Assembly: GCF_030252325.1 (NCBI RefSeq)
Contig: NZ_CP126981.1
Span: 496,001 to 560,000, forward strand
Length of the DNA: 64,000 nt
From: Candidatus Mycobacterium wuenschmannii
Lineage (GTDB): Bacteria; Actinomycetota; Actinomycetes; Mycobacteriales; Mycobacteriaceae
Direction of reading: 5' to 3'
Shown here: positions 18,479 to 26,091 of the stretch, in pieces
Layout: each line of letters opens with the position of its first letter
Numbering within the stretch: position 1 is the stretch's first letter
The notes under the pieces: generated by a model
Told to the model about the DNA's origin: nothing
Database searches by the model: none
Seen by the model: only the letters and a program-made list of their open reading frames with translations
Program-made: the position numbers and the translations under genes

Positions 18479-18700
18479 AAATTAAGCTACAACTTAAGCT
18501 TTGTACGAGTACAGCGATATCGCCGGATACCTTGAATCTTTTTTGAGCAGCTAAAAGCCCAGTTAAGAAGCTTATTTGAACGTTTTCGAGACTTCGAACG
18601 CGGTTGAAGCGCGTTGAAAGCAGTTTCTCAGTATCAAAACCCGGGAAAGTGGTGTAGACGAGGTTCGTAAGTTCGGTGTCACGGGTCAGCGGCCACGGAG

Positions 18701-18740
18701 ACAGAAAAGCGCCGGAGCCCCCACTCCGGCGCCTCTCTGT
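18701..18740 (-). terminator. Terminator of paralogue B
   Basis: Arms 18701-18716 and 18725-18740 (ACAGAAAAGCGCCGGA and TCCGGCGCCTCTCTGT) pair with two mismatches around an eight-base loop, just after the stop of the gene at 18759-19502. Confidence 0.75.
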
Positions 18741-18758
18741 CTATTCCCCCCGGCAGTG

Positions 18759-19502
18759 CTACAGCGAGCCGAACAGCCCCGTCACCAAGGCGCTGAAGTC
18801 GGTGAACAGCTGCATGCCGACCTTGTCGAGATCGGTGAACAGCGCGGTGATGTCGGTCGTCGAGAGATACCCGTCCGTCGAGAAACTGGGCAAGTTGGTC
18901 AGGAAGTACTCGAAGTAGTTCCCGAAGTCGGCCAATGCCGCCTGGTCGTCGGTTCCGCCGAGCGCTGACAGCACCGCGTCGAAGTTGGGTCCCACGGCGA
19001 GGGTGCTCGGGAGGTCCCCGATGTAGTCGGCCTGGAGAGCGGCCAGCAGCAACGGCTGGTCCGCAGCCTGCGCGCCGAACAGGCCGTTGATCTCGTCCAG
19101 GAGGGCCGTGGTGCTGGCCAGGTAGCCGTCGTACAGCTGGGTCGCTCCGCCGTCGAAGACGTTCAGGTAGCCGCCCACCTCGACGGGAACACCGCCGATG
19201 GTCCCTTCGACGGGGAAGATGCCGCCGGCTCCGGTCGAGTCGAAGAACTCGTTGCCGTGCGGCTCGAAGGCGGTCCACACCGAGTCCTCGAAGCCATTCG
19301 GGTGCACCACATCGACGGCGATGGCGTTGATGTAGGCGATTTCGGCGTCGCTGACGGCGTCCACCAGCGCGACGTCGTGGTGCTGCACCGACGGCGCGTC
19401 CTGCTCGGCCACCGGCGAGCCGCTGTACGGCAGTGACCCGAAGAGTCCTGCCGCGGCGATCGCGGCGGTGCCGATGATCGCCCGTTTCGTTACTGCGTGC
19501 AT
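18759..19502 (-). CDS. Exported protein of unknown family, paralogue B
   Basis: This 247-residue product starts MHAVTKRAIIGTAAIAAAGL and shares the leader block LFGSLPY and the HHDVALVD block with paralogue A. The mature part is acidic, with GGYLNVFDGGATQLYDGYLA matching EYLNIFNGAATAGYNGF of paralogue A. The central part diverges, so the two are related but not recent identical copies. The start is preceded by GGGGAAGG. Unknown function; the signal peptide indicates the cell envelope or the medium. Confidence 0.75.
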   Translation of the reverse strand: MHAVTKRAIIGTAAIAAAGLFGSLPYSGSPVAEQDAPSVQHHDVALVDAVSDAEIAYINAIAVDVVHPNGFEDSVWTAFEPHGNEFFDSTGAGGIFPVEGTIGGVPVEVGGYLNVFDGGATQLYDGYLASTTALLDEINGLFGAQAADQPLLLAALQADYIGDLPSTLAVGPNFDAVLSALGGTDDQAALADFGNYFEYFLTNLPSFSTDGYLSTTDITALFTDLDKVGMQLFTDFSALVTGLFGSL

Positions 19503-19884
19503 GGTCGTACCTTCCCCGTGATTGATGGTGGGCTGGCGGCGCAAGTGCCACTCGAGCCATCCGAGGCCGCGACGCATCCACCACATCTGTAGTGCCGCCG
19601 GCTGGCCATCGCTCCGTCCTCCCCTCGGACACCTGATGAATCTCAGGTTTCTGTAAGGTACAGCTCATATTTGTAATAGGTATGAACTTGGCCGACAAAC
19701 TTTAGGAATTTTTTGTGAGCTAAACAGTGCTGCTAGAAGGATTTTTGGCGCGACGGCAAGTGGCCTGGAACGCTGGCAGCGGCGGCTGAGGATGCCGGTT
19801 GGGTTCTAACCTTTTTCTCAGACTCGGAGTCGTCCGGGAGGCATTCCCTATCGGGCGGCGAGAGGAGAGCGGCGCGTCGGGCGT
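19503..19884. other. Regulatory region upstream of paralogue B
   Basis: This 382-base gap holds the palindrome at 19631-19648 and an AT-rich stretch (about 19645-19745). That stretch has a CTCACAAAAAATTC-type block on the minus strand that is also found upstream of paralogue A. The end of the gene at 19885 lies to the right. No reading frame looks real. Confidence 0.6.
19631..19648. promoter_or_regulatory. Palindromic operator candidate, paralogue B
   Basis: ACCTGA-TGAATC-TCAGGT has the same half-sites and the same six-base spacing as at 18460-18477. It lies about 129 bases upstream of the start at 19502. Confidence 0.65.
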
Positions 19885-20391
19885 TTACAGCTGAAGCTCA
19901 TAGACGTCTTCCGCGGAGGCCGCCAAGATGTGGCGCGCCATCTCCACGTTCAGGTTGTCGAAGTGTGCCTCTTCGGCCTGGTCGCGCTCGGCCTTGCCGG
20001 CCAGCGCGAAGAACTCCTCGGTGATGAAGCCGGGTCGCATCATCAGGGTCGCGGTCCGGCCGTTGACGGTGGCCTGGAAGACGAAGCCCTGCAGCATGCG
20101 GCCGCGGCCGGGACGGACCAGGCCGGAATCGATCGAGTAGCGGCCGTCGGTCACAGCTCGCGTCACTGCCTCGATGCCGTCGCGGATGCCCGGTTCGTCG
20201 AACGCCGCGCGGACGACGATCGATCGACGTTGCGGCGGGTGGTTGGGGGACAGCGCGGCGAAAGCCCGCTGCAGGACCTTGAGCGCGCTGGCGACGCCGG
20301 CCCGGGAGAACGGACCGGCGTAACACAGCATGTCGGTGTAGGAGAACTCGAGCAGTTGCCCGAGTTCCTGCACCAGGATCGTCTCGTCCAT
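19885..20391 (-). CDS. Conserved hypothetical protein divergent from fadE20
   Basis: A 168-residue protein beginning MDETILVQELGQLLEFSYTD, with a mixed alpha/beta pattern and no signal peptide or membrane segment. I do not recognise the family. Divergence from fadE20 across a palindromic operator suggests a role in, or co-regulation with, acyl-CoA metabolism. TACAGT lies seven bases before the ATG, so the transcript may be leaderless. A longer start 15 codons upstream would overlap the operator and is less likely. Confidence 0.65.
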   Translation of the reverse strand: MDETILVQELGQLLEFSYTDMLCYAGPFSRAGVASALKVLQRAFAALSPNHPPQRRSIVVRAAFDEPGIRDGIEAVTRAVTDGRYSIDSGLVRPGRGRMLQGFVFQATVNGRTATLMMRPGFITEEFFALAGKAERDQAEEAHFDNLNVEMARHILAASAEDVYELQL

Positions 20392-20398
20392 CCCGACG

Positions 20399-20404
20399 AC
20401 TGTA
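20399..20404 (-). promoter_or_regulatory. -10 element, near-leaderless, gene at 19885-20391
   Basis: TACAGT on the minus strand lies seven bases before the ATG at 20391. Confidence 0.45.
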
Positions 20405-20426
20405 GGCCCGGGACGGCGCCCCGACC

Positions 20427-20446
20427 TACCAACCATCCGGTTGGTA
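20427..20446. promoter_or_regulatory. TetR-type operator between fadE20 and the divergent gene
   Basis: TACCAACC-ATCC-GGTTGGTA is a perfect 8-bp inverted repeat. It directly abuts TATCTT (20447-20452), the likely -10 of fadE20, so a bound protein would block that promoter. The half-sites resemble those of TetR-family regulators of lipid genes. No such regulator is encoded in the window. Confidence 0.7.
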
Positions 20447-20452
20447 TATCTT
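20447..20452 (+). promoter_or_regulatory. Probable -10 element of fadE20
   Basis: TATCTT lies immediately downstream of the palindrome and 35 bases before the fadE20 ATG. This predicts a short leader with the GGAGG at 20477-20481. Confidence 0.45.
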
Positions 20453-20487
20453 GGGCGCAGAGTTCCCAACCCCGCCGGAGGCATCTC

Positions 20488-21648
20488 ATGGGTAGCGCCA
20501 TCAAATACCAGCGCACACTGTTCGAGCCCGAGCACGATCTGTTCCGCGAGTCGTACCGCTCGTTCCTGGAACGCCACGTCGCCCCGTACCACGATGAGTG
20601 GGAGAAGGCGAAGATCGTCGACCGCGGCGTGTGGCTGGAAGCCGGTAAGCAGGGCTTTCTTGGAATGTCGATCCCCGAGGAGTACGGCGGCGGTGGCAAC
20701 TCCGACTTCCGCTACAACACCATCATCACCGAGGAGACCACCTACGGCCGCTACAGCGGCATCGGCTGGGGTCTGCACAACGACATCGTCGCGCCCTACC
20801 TGATGAGCCTGACCACCGAAGAGCAGAAGCAGCGCTGGCTGCCGAAGTTCTGTACCGGCGAACTCATCACCGCGATTGCGATGACCGAGCCCGGCACCGG
20901 CAGCGACCTGCAGGGCATCAAGACCCGCGCCGTCAAACACGGCGATCACTACGTGCTGAACGGCTCCAAGACGTTCATCACCAACGGCATCAACGCCGAC
21001 CTGGTGATTGTCGTGGCGCAGACCGACCCGGACAAAGGCGCGCAAGGCTTTTCGCTGCTGGCAGTCGAACGTGGCATGAAGGGCTTCGAGCGAGGCCGGC
21101 ACCTGGACAAGATCGGCCTGGATGCCCAGGACACCGCAGAATTGTCGTTCACCGACGTCGAGGTGCCCGCCGAGAACCTGCTCGGTGAAGAGGGCATGGG
21201 CTTCATCTACCTGATGCAGAACTTGCCGCAGGAACGGATCTCGATCGCCATCATGGCCGCGGCCGCGATGGAGCAGGTGCTCAAGCAGACGGTGGAGTAC
21301 ACCAAGGAGCGCAAGGCCTTTGGCAAGCCGGTCGGCAGTTTTCAGAATTCCCGATTCTTACTCGCCGAACTGGCCACCGAGGCAACCGTCGTGCGCATCA
21401 TGGTCGACGAATTCGTCGCACTGCACCTCGAAGAGAAGCTGACGGTCGAGCAGGCCGCCATGGCCAAGTGGTACGCCACCGAGAAGCAGGTGCACCTGAT
21501 CGATCGCTGCCTGCAGTTGCACGGGGGATACGGCTATATGCGCGAATACCCCGTTGCGCGTGCGTATCTCGACGCGCGCGTGCAGACCATTTACGGCGGC
21601 ACGACCGAAATCATGAAGGAAATCATCGGTCGCAGCCTCGGTGTCTGA
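20488..21648 (+). CDS. fadE20: FadE20-type acyl-CoA dehydrogenase
   Basis: This 386-residue protein has the three acyl-CoA dehydrogenase domains: an N-terminal helical bundle, a beta barrel with AMTEPGTGSDLQGIKT (FAD contact), and a C-terminal bundle with RKAFGKPVGSFQ and LQLHGGYGYMREYPVARAY. It oxidises acyl-CoA to the 2,3-enoyl form with FAD and passes electrons to ETF. The C-terminal motif reads YGGTTEI where many family members have YEGT, so the catalytic glutamate is probably on the earlier helix, as in LCAD and isovaleryl-CoA dehydrogenases. GGAGG precedes the ATG. Control by the palindrome at 20427-20446 is likely. Confidence 0.92.
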   Translation: MGSAIKYQRTLFEPEHDLFRESYRSFLERHVAPYHDEWEKAKIVDRGVWLEAGKQGFLGMSIPEEYGGGGNSDFRYNTIITEETTYGRYSGIGWGLHNDIVAPYLMSLTTEEQKQRWLPKFCTGELITAIAMTEPGTGSDLQGIKTRAVKHGDHYVLNGSKTFITNGINADLVIVVAQTDPDKGAQGFSLLAVERGMKGFERGRHLDKIGLDAQDTAELSFTDVEVPAENLLGEEGMGFIYLMQNLPQERISIAIMAAAAMEQVLKQTVEYTKERKAFGKPVGSFQNSRFLLAELATEATVVRIMVDEFVALHLEEKLTVEQAAMAKWYATEKQVHLIDRCLQLHGGYGYMREYPVARAYLDARVQTIYGGTTEIMKEIIGRSLGV

Positions 21649-22044
21649 CCACGGGAATTGATTGCGCGCGAATCACCTTTGCGCGCACTCCGTGCCGTCC
21701 TGCGCGCAACGCGGCTCCGTCGAAAAGTGGCTGCGGACTAGGCCAATCCGGCAAATCGTCGCCGGTGGTCCCTGCCCAGTTCAGGCGCGCGTGCGAACTC
21801 GGTCAGCGCAGATCGGGCGGCTATTTGTGCCGCGATGTGCGTTTCTACAGCTACGGACCGTAATCTGAAGGCCGAACGACACAAACCGGCCCAACGGACC
21901 GCAATTCGGCATCGACACGATGACCATTCCGTAGGGTCTCTGTATGACTTCCCATGCGGTCGTCGCCTGCAGCAGAGCTGGGCGATCCGCGGGGCGGTTG
22001 AAACTGTGCCCCGAATTCGGGTTCGGCGGCCGCGGGAGGGCGGG
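21649..22044. other. Intergenic region after fadE20
   Basis: This 396-base gap has three GCGCGC clusters near its left end (21664, 21681, 21702). No convincing gene, terminator or operator was found. Open frames crossing it lack conserved content or start signals. Confidence 0.55.
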
Positions 22045-24093
22045 ATGACAACGCAGCGAAAACGATCGGGCATCCTCGCGCGCTCGACGCGTGGCCTGGT
22101 GGCGCTGGCAGTGACACTCACCTGCGCGGCCCTGCTGACCCCCGCCGCGAGCGCATCACCGATCGGCGACGCCGACAACGCCATCACCGCGGCTTGGAAA
22201 GACGCCGGCGGGGACACCTCCGACCTAGGCGCCAAACAGGGGGAGTGTTACGTCGCGGGCCAGGGATTCGCCCAGGACTTCGTGCACGGCAAGATGTTTT
22301 TCACGCCGGCCAGCGGACCCCGATCGATGATGGGCGCGATTCTCGACAAGTACGAGTCGCTCGGTGGGCCGGCCGCTTCCGACCTCGGCTTTCCCATCAC
22401 CAGCGAAGTTCGCGGCCTGGCGGGCCCGGACAGCCGGGTCAGCACCTTCTCGGCCAGCGACAAGCCGCTCATCTACTGGACCGCCGACCACGGGGCCTTC
22501 GTCGTGCGCGGTGCGATCAACGCGGCGTGGGACAAGCTGGGCAGCTCCGGTGGCGCACTGGGTGTTCCGATCGGCGACGAGACCTACGACGGCGAACTCG
22601 CAACCCAGGCGTTCAGCGGTGGCAAGGTGTCCTGGAACCGGCTGACCAAGGCCTTCACCACCGTCCCACCCGACCTGGCCGGCCAGCTCAGCGGGTTGCA
22701 GGTGCCGGTCGACCCGACCGCCGACATCAACATGGCGTGGCGGGCCGCCGGTGGGGCCGCCGGTCCGCTGGGAGCCAAGCAAGGCGACCAATATCCGATC
22801 GGCGCGGACGGGCTGGCCCAGAACTTCGCCGGCGGCAAAATTTTCTTCAGTCCTGCGACCGGTGCGAATGCCGTCCAGACCGACATCCTGACCAAGTACG
22901 AGGCACTCGGCGGACCCGCTAAAAGCGATCTCGGTTTCCCCATCTCCAACGAGGCCGACGGCGGCCTGAAGCCCGCAAGCAAGGTCAGCGCATTCTCCGC
23001 CGACGACAAGCCGATCATCTTCTGGAGCGGAGATCACGGCGCGTACGTGGTGCGCGGGGCGATCAAGACCGCGTGGGACAAGCTGTTGGGCGCGACCGGC
23101 AAGCTCGGTGCGCCAATTGCCGACCAGACCATCGCCAAGGACGTGATCACGCAGAAGTTCACCGGCGGCCAGATCGCATGGAACAAGACGAAGAACACCT
23201 TCACCACTCAGCCGGCCAACCTGGCGTCGGCGCTGTCCGGCCTTCAGGTGCCGGGGCAGAAGACGCCGGCTAACTCCGCGACCCCCAACGCCGGAGGCAG
23301 TTGGCTGTCCGGCCACTGGGTGTGGCTGGCGGTCGGGGTCGGGGCGTTGCTGCTGATTGGTGTGCTGGCGTTGCTGATGCGCTCGTTTGGTCGCCGTCGC
23401 GCCGTCAAGCGCGACGCCATCGGCCACTCGGACGACGCCGCATACGAGCCCGTCACCGAGTCGGTCTCCCAATGGTCGCCCGAGGGTGACAGCGAATTGG
23501 CGTCGTCGAGCCTGGCCAAGGACTACCGGCCGCCGCGTCCGCGAACCGTGCGGCTGCCCAGTCAGTCGTCCAGCGCGTGGGCGCCGCCGGAGCACAGGAG
23601 CCTGGTCGACGAACTGCTCTCCGACGATGAAGCCGACAGCACCGAAAAGTTCTCCGAGTTCCGCGAATTCGGACAGGACGACGATTTCGGTCACGACGAC
23701 GACTTCGAGCACGATGACGATGTCGAGCACGACGACGACCCGCACCACGACGCCGATGAGCATTTCGACGAGGACTCGGACGACGTCGACACCGACCCGA
23801 CCGGAATTCCGGTGGCCGACGATGTCCGCGGCGGTCGGCATGCGGCGGCGGCAGACGACGACGCGCTCGTCACAGAGGCCGTGCCGATCGCGCGAATTGC
23901 GCCGGGGCAGTTGGCGATTCACCTGCCGATGGACGACCCGTACCAGGTGCCGGACGGCTACGTCGTCAAAGCCAACGCCAGCTCAGGGTTGTACTACATG
24001 CCCGACAGCGAGCTGTACGACGACACACCGGCAGAGATCTGGTTTGCCAGTGAAGAAGTCGCCAAGGCGAATGGATTCCACCGGGCCGGTTGA
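22045..24093 (+). CDS. LGFP-repeat envelope protein with sunset-type C-terminus (Rv2721c-like)
   Basis: The 682-residue protein has a signal peptide (1-38, ending ASA). Two tandem units of about 180 residues (about 40-220 and 224-402) follow, each with LGFP-type repeats such as LGGPAASDLGFPITSE, SGGALGVPIGDE and KSDLGFPIS. A membrane helix lies at 424-446. Next comes a cytosolic region with a very Asp/His-rich stretch (about 545-590). The last 46 residues, with DGYVVKANASSGLYYMPDSE and AEIWFASEEVAKANGF, match the small sunset-type domain seen at the ends of actinobacterial proteins. LGFP repeats are thought to bind cell-wall material. GGGAGGG precedes the ATG. Confidence 0.85.
   Translation: MTTQRKRSGILARSTRGLVALAVTLTCAALLTPAASASPIGDADNAITAAWKDAGGDTSDLGAKQGECYVAGQGFAQDFVHGKMFFTPASGPRSMMGAILDKYESLGGPAASDLGFPITSEVRGLAGPDSRVSTFSASDKPLIYWTADHGAFVVRGAINAAWDKLGSSGGALGVPIGDETYDGELATQAFSGGKVSWNRLTKAFTTVPPDLAGQLSGLQVPVDPTADINMAWRAAGGAAGPLGAKQGDQYPIGADGLAQNFAGGKIFFSPATGANAVQTDILTKYEALGGPAKSDLGFPISNEADGGLKPASKVSAFSADDKPIIFWSGDHGAYVVRGAIKTAWDKLLGATGKLGAPIADQTIAKDVITQKFTGGQIAWNKTKNTFTTQPANLASALSGLQVPGQKTPANSATPNAGGSWLSGHWVWLAVGVGALLLIGVLALLMRSFGRRRAVKRDAIGHSDDAAYEPVTESVSQWSPEGDSELASSSLAKDYRPPRPRTVRLPSQSSSAWAPPEHRSLVDELLSDDEADSTEKFSEFREFGQDDDFGHDDDFEHDDDVEHDDDPHHDADEHFDEDSDDVDTDPTGIPVADDVRGGRHAAAADDDALVTEAVPIARIAPGQLAIHLPMDDPYQVPDGYVVKANASSGLYYMPDSELYDDTPAEIWFASEEVAKANGFHRAG
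22162..23253 (+). repeat. Two tandem LGFP units within the envelope protein
   Basis: Residues 40-220 and 224-402 of the protein align throughout. For example, LGAKQGECYVAGQGFAQDF pairs with LGAKQGDQYPIGADGLAQNF, and DHGAFVVRGAINAAWDKL pairs with DHGAYVVRGAIKTAWDKL. This shows an internal duplication of a three-repeat block. Confidence 0.85.
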
Positions 24094-24102
24094 CCGGCGA
24101 CG

Positions 24103-24801
24103 TCAGATCTTGCGAATGACCGTGACGACCTTGCCGAGTACGGCCGCGTCGTTGCCCGGAATCGGGTCGAACGCGGGATTGTGCGGCATCAGCCAGACCT
24201 GGCCACCGGTGCGCTTGAACGTCTTGACGGTCGCTTCACCGTCGATCATGGCCGCGACGATGTCGCCGTTGTCGGCGACGTTCTGCTGGCGGACCACGAC
24301 CCAGTCGCCGTCGCAGATCGCCGCATCGACCATCGACTCGCCGACCACCTTCAACAGGAACAGCGCGCCCTCACCGACGAGTTCGCGCGGCAGCGGAAAG
24401 ACGTCCTCGACGGCCTCCTCGGCCAGGATCGGGCCACCGGCGGCGATCCGGCCGAGCACCGGCACGAAGGTCGGCTCCGGCAGCGCATCCGAGCCGGCGA
24501 CGTCGGTGAGCGCCGGAGTCTTGGATGCGTCGTCGGCCGAGCGGACGTCGACGGCACGCGGCCGATTCGGGTCGCGGCGGAGGTAGCCCTTCTTCTCCAG
24601 CGTGCGCAGTTGGTGTGCAACTGAGGACGTTGACGTCAGGCCGACGGCGTCGCCGATCTCCCGAATGCTCGGGGGATAGCCGCGGCTGGTGACCGACGCG
24701 CGGATGACGTCCAGGATGGTCCGCTGGCGCGGCGTCAGCCCTGAATCCGCAGATCGCGGGGCACGTGCGGAGTCGGCGTCCGGGGTCTGGCTATCGCTCA
24801 T
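24103..24801 (-). CDS. lexA: LexA, SOS repressor
   Basis: This 232-residue repressor has an N-terminal winged helix (about 22-88) with [20 protein letters not shown] for DNA contact. Its self-cleavage site is Ala121-Gly122 (RIAAGG), with catalytic Ser156 (VGESMVDA) and Lys193 (ATVKTFKR). It represses its own gene and damage genes until RecA filaments trigger cleavage. The ATG at 24801 is chosen; TACATT lies seven bases before it and an SOS box further upstream. Both lexA and the divergent chiZ share this control region. Confidence 0.97.
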   Translation of the reverse strand: MSDSQTPDADSARAPRSADSGLTPRQRTILDVIRASVTSRGYPPSIREIGDAVGLTSTSSVAHQLRTLEKKGYLRRDPNRPRAVDVRSADDASKTPALTDVAGSDALPEPTFVPVLGRIAAGGPILAEEAVEDVFPLPRELVGEGALFLLKVVGESMVDAAICDGDWVVVRQQNVADNGDIVAAMIDGEATVKTFKRTGGQVWLMPHNPAFDPIPGNDAAVLGKVVTVIRKI

Positions 24802-24808
24802 ATGGACG

Positions 24809-24814
24809 AATGTA
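24809..24814 (-). promoter_or_regulatory. -10 element of lexA
   Basis: TACATT on the minus strand is seven bases before the lexA ATG, giving a leaderless or nearly leaderless transcript. The SOS box lies about 20 bases further upstream. Confidence 0.5.
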
Positions 24815-24833
24815 GCGGCATTTGCCCTAGATA

Positions 24834-24849
24834 TCAAACATGTGTTCGA
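24834..24849 (-). promoter_or_regulatory. SOS box of lexA
   Basis: TCAAACATGTGTTCGA matches the mycobacterial SOS box TCGAACATATGTTCGA at 14 of 16 positions and covers the -35 region of the lexA promoter. Confidence 0.75.
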
Positions 24850-24887
24850 CCCGTGTCGCGATTAACGCCTGATCAGGGCTGCAAAAG

Positions 24888-24910
24888 TTGTCGGTGGGCC
24901 GTTCTATCGT
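24888..24910 (+). promoter_or_regulatory. RecA-NDp-type promoter reading toward chiZ
   Basis: TTGTCGGTG, eight bases, then TATCGT fits tTGTCRgtg-N8-TAnnnT at every defined position. It reads toward the LysM gene at 25015 and is the second such promoter in the window after recA. Confidence 0.7.
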
Positions 24911-24929
24911 CTTCAGCGTGTGCAACAGT

Positions 24930-24945
24930 TCGATCACATGTTCGG
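24930..24945 (+). promoter_or_regulatory. SOS-like box 1 upstream of chiZ
   Basis: TCGATCACATGTTCGG matches 13 of 16 consensus positions, with an intact right half-site. Confidence 0.5.
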
Positions 24946-24948
24946 TTT

Positions 24949-24964
24949 TCGAACACATTATCGA
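24949..24964 (+). promoter_or_regulatory. SOS-like box 2 upstream of chiZ
   Basis: TCGAACACATTATCGA matches 13 of 16 positions, with an intact left half-site. It ends two bases before a TACTCT -10 candidate at 24966-24971. Confidence 0.5.
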
Positions 24965-24971
24965 TTACTCT

Positions 24972-24987
24972 TCGAACAAGTGATCGA
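24972..24987 (+). promoter_or_regulatory. SOS-like box 3 upstream of chiZ
   Basis: TCGAACAAGTGATCGA matches 13 of 16 positions, with an intact left half-site and symmetric TCGA ends. Confidence 0.5.
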
Positions 24988-25014
24988 CCCGCAAGCCCGA
25001 CTGGAGGACCCCAC

Positions 25015-25497
25015 ATGATGCACATCGAGACGATCTCCCGCAGCCCGCAGCCCCGGGTTCGGCCGGTTCAGGTGCGTCCGGCCGGCCGCAGCGGCCGCCC
25101 CGGATCCCGCGGCCCGCAGTCATCCAGGCCCGTCGCGGCCCCGCCGCGCTATCGCGGTACCGGCGTGCTGATGTCGAACGCATCGCATCGCGCCCGGCCG
25201 ATCACCCCGGTGACCACCGTGGCGCTCGCCCTGGTCGCCGCCGGCATCACGGTCTGGCTGGGGTTCGTCGCCCACTTCGGCGGCATGCTGCACAGCGGTC
25301 CCGAGAAGGCCGCGGTCCAGATGCCGGACCAGCTCGCCGTCGTCCGGGTCGAACCCGGGGAGACGTTGCAGCACTTGGCTGCCCGGGTTGCCCCGGACGC
25401 GCCGACCAGTCAGGTCACCGCCCGCATTCGCGAACTCAACGAGCTCGACTCGTCCGCGGTGACGGCGGGGCAGACGCTTATCGCGCCGGTGGGCTGA
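25015..25497 (+). CDS. chiZ: ChiZ-like, SOS-linked LysM membrane protein (Rv2719c-like)
   Basis: The 160-residue protein has a basic, Pro/Arg-rich cytosolic N-terminus and one membrane helix at about residues 65-87 (TPVTTVALALVAAGITVWLG). A C-terminal LysM domain (about 108-158, VEPGETLQHLAARVAPDAP) faces the wall. This is the layout of M. tuberculosis ChiZ, a damage-induced protein that slows division and acts on the cell wall. TGGAGG precedes the start; ATG codons at 25015 and 25018 are both possible. It is divergent from lexA and carries SOS-like boxes. Confidence 0.85.
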   Translation: MMHIETISRSPQPRVRPVQVRPAGRSGRPGSRGPQSSRPVAAPPRYRGTGVLMSNASHRARPITPVTTVALALVAAGITVWLGFVAHFGGMLHSGPEKAAVQMPDQLAVVRVEPGETLQHLAARVAPDAPTSQVTARIRELNELDSSAVTAGQTLIAPVG

Positions 25498-25605
25498 GCC
25501 GTTCACCAGCCGCGACACTCCCTGACGCTAGGCCGTCGCCCTTGGGCGCAGGTAGGCTCGGGGAGGCCCGGGACACCCCCGGATCGGCGCGGCAAAGGAG
25601 CGGCC

Positions 25606-26070
25606 ATGCACTGTCCGTTCTGTCGGCACCCGGATTCGCGAGTCGTCGACTCCCGTGAAGCCGATGAGGGACAGGCGATCCGGCGCCGCCGGTCGTGCCC
25701 CGAGTGTGGCCGCCGATTCACCACCGTGGAAACCGCGGTGCTTGCTGTCGTCAAGCGCAGTGGCGCGACCGAGCCGTTCAGTCGGGAAAAGGTCATGCGC
25801 GGCGTGCGGCGAGCATGCCAGGGACGCCAGGTCGACGACGACGCGCTGAGCCTGCTGGCACAGCAGGTGGAAGACGCGGTTCGGGCGGGCGGATCGCCGG
25901 AGGTCCCCAGCAACGAGGTCGGGCTGGCCATCCTCGGCCCACTGCGCGATCTCGACGAAGTGGCGTACCTACGATTCGCGTCGGTGTACCGGTCTTTCGA
26001 ATCCGCCGCGGATTTCGAGCGCGAGATCAAGGCGTTGCGGGCCCACCGAAAGGTGTCCGCCCCCGGTTGA
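25606..26070 (+). CDS. nrdR: NrdR, ribonucleotide-reductase repressor
   Basis: This 154-residue repressor has a zinc ribbon (Cys pairs CPFC and CPEC, residues 3-34) and an ATP-cone (about 49-139) beginning [17 protein letters not shown]. NrdR binds NrdR boxes in front of ribonucleotide reductase operons when its ATP-cone holds dATP/ATP. AAAGGAG precedes the ATG. None of its target operons is in this window. Confidence 0.97.
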   Translation: MHCPFCRHPDSRVVDSREADEGQAIRRRRSCPECGRRFTTVETAVLAVVKRSGATEPFSREKVMRGVRRACQGRQVDDDALSLLAQQVEDAVRAGGSPEVPSNEVGLAILGPLRDLDEVAYLRFASVYRSFESAADFEREIKALRAHRKVSAPG

Positions 26071-26079
26071 CCGGCGTCG

Positions 26080-26085
26080 TAATGT
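26080..26085 (+). promoter_or_regulatory. -10 element, leaderless geometry, FAD oxidoreductase
   Basis: TAATGT is followed by six bases and the ATG at 26092. Confidence 0.5.
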
Positions 26086-26091
26086 CGGAGC

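Larger units (their letters stand above)
18326..18758. other. AT-richer regulatory region upstream of paralogue A
   Basis: This 433-base gap holds the palindrome at 18459-18478. Next to it is a direct repeat TTAAGCT at 18482-18488 and 18494-18500. The run up to about 18660 has clearly lower GC than the surroundings. The hairpin ending the next paralogue is at 18701-18740. No gene is visible. Confidence 0.65.

Noticed and set aside
23690..23820. Possible DNA repeat encoding Asp/His runs
   Set aside because: It is a coding low-complexity stretch of the LGFP protein, not a CRISPR or a separate repeat; units vary in length and codons.
22225..23922. 565-codon open frame antisense to the LGFP gene
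   Set aside because: Caused by the repeated codon pattern of the LGFP units; composition is not protein-like.
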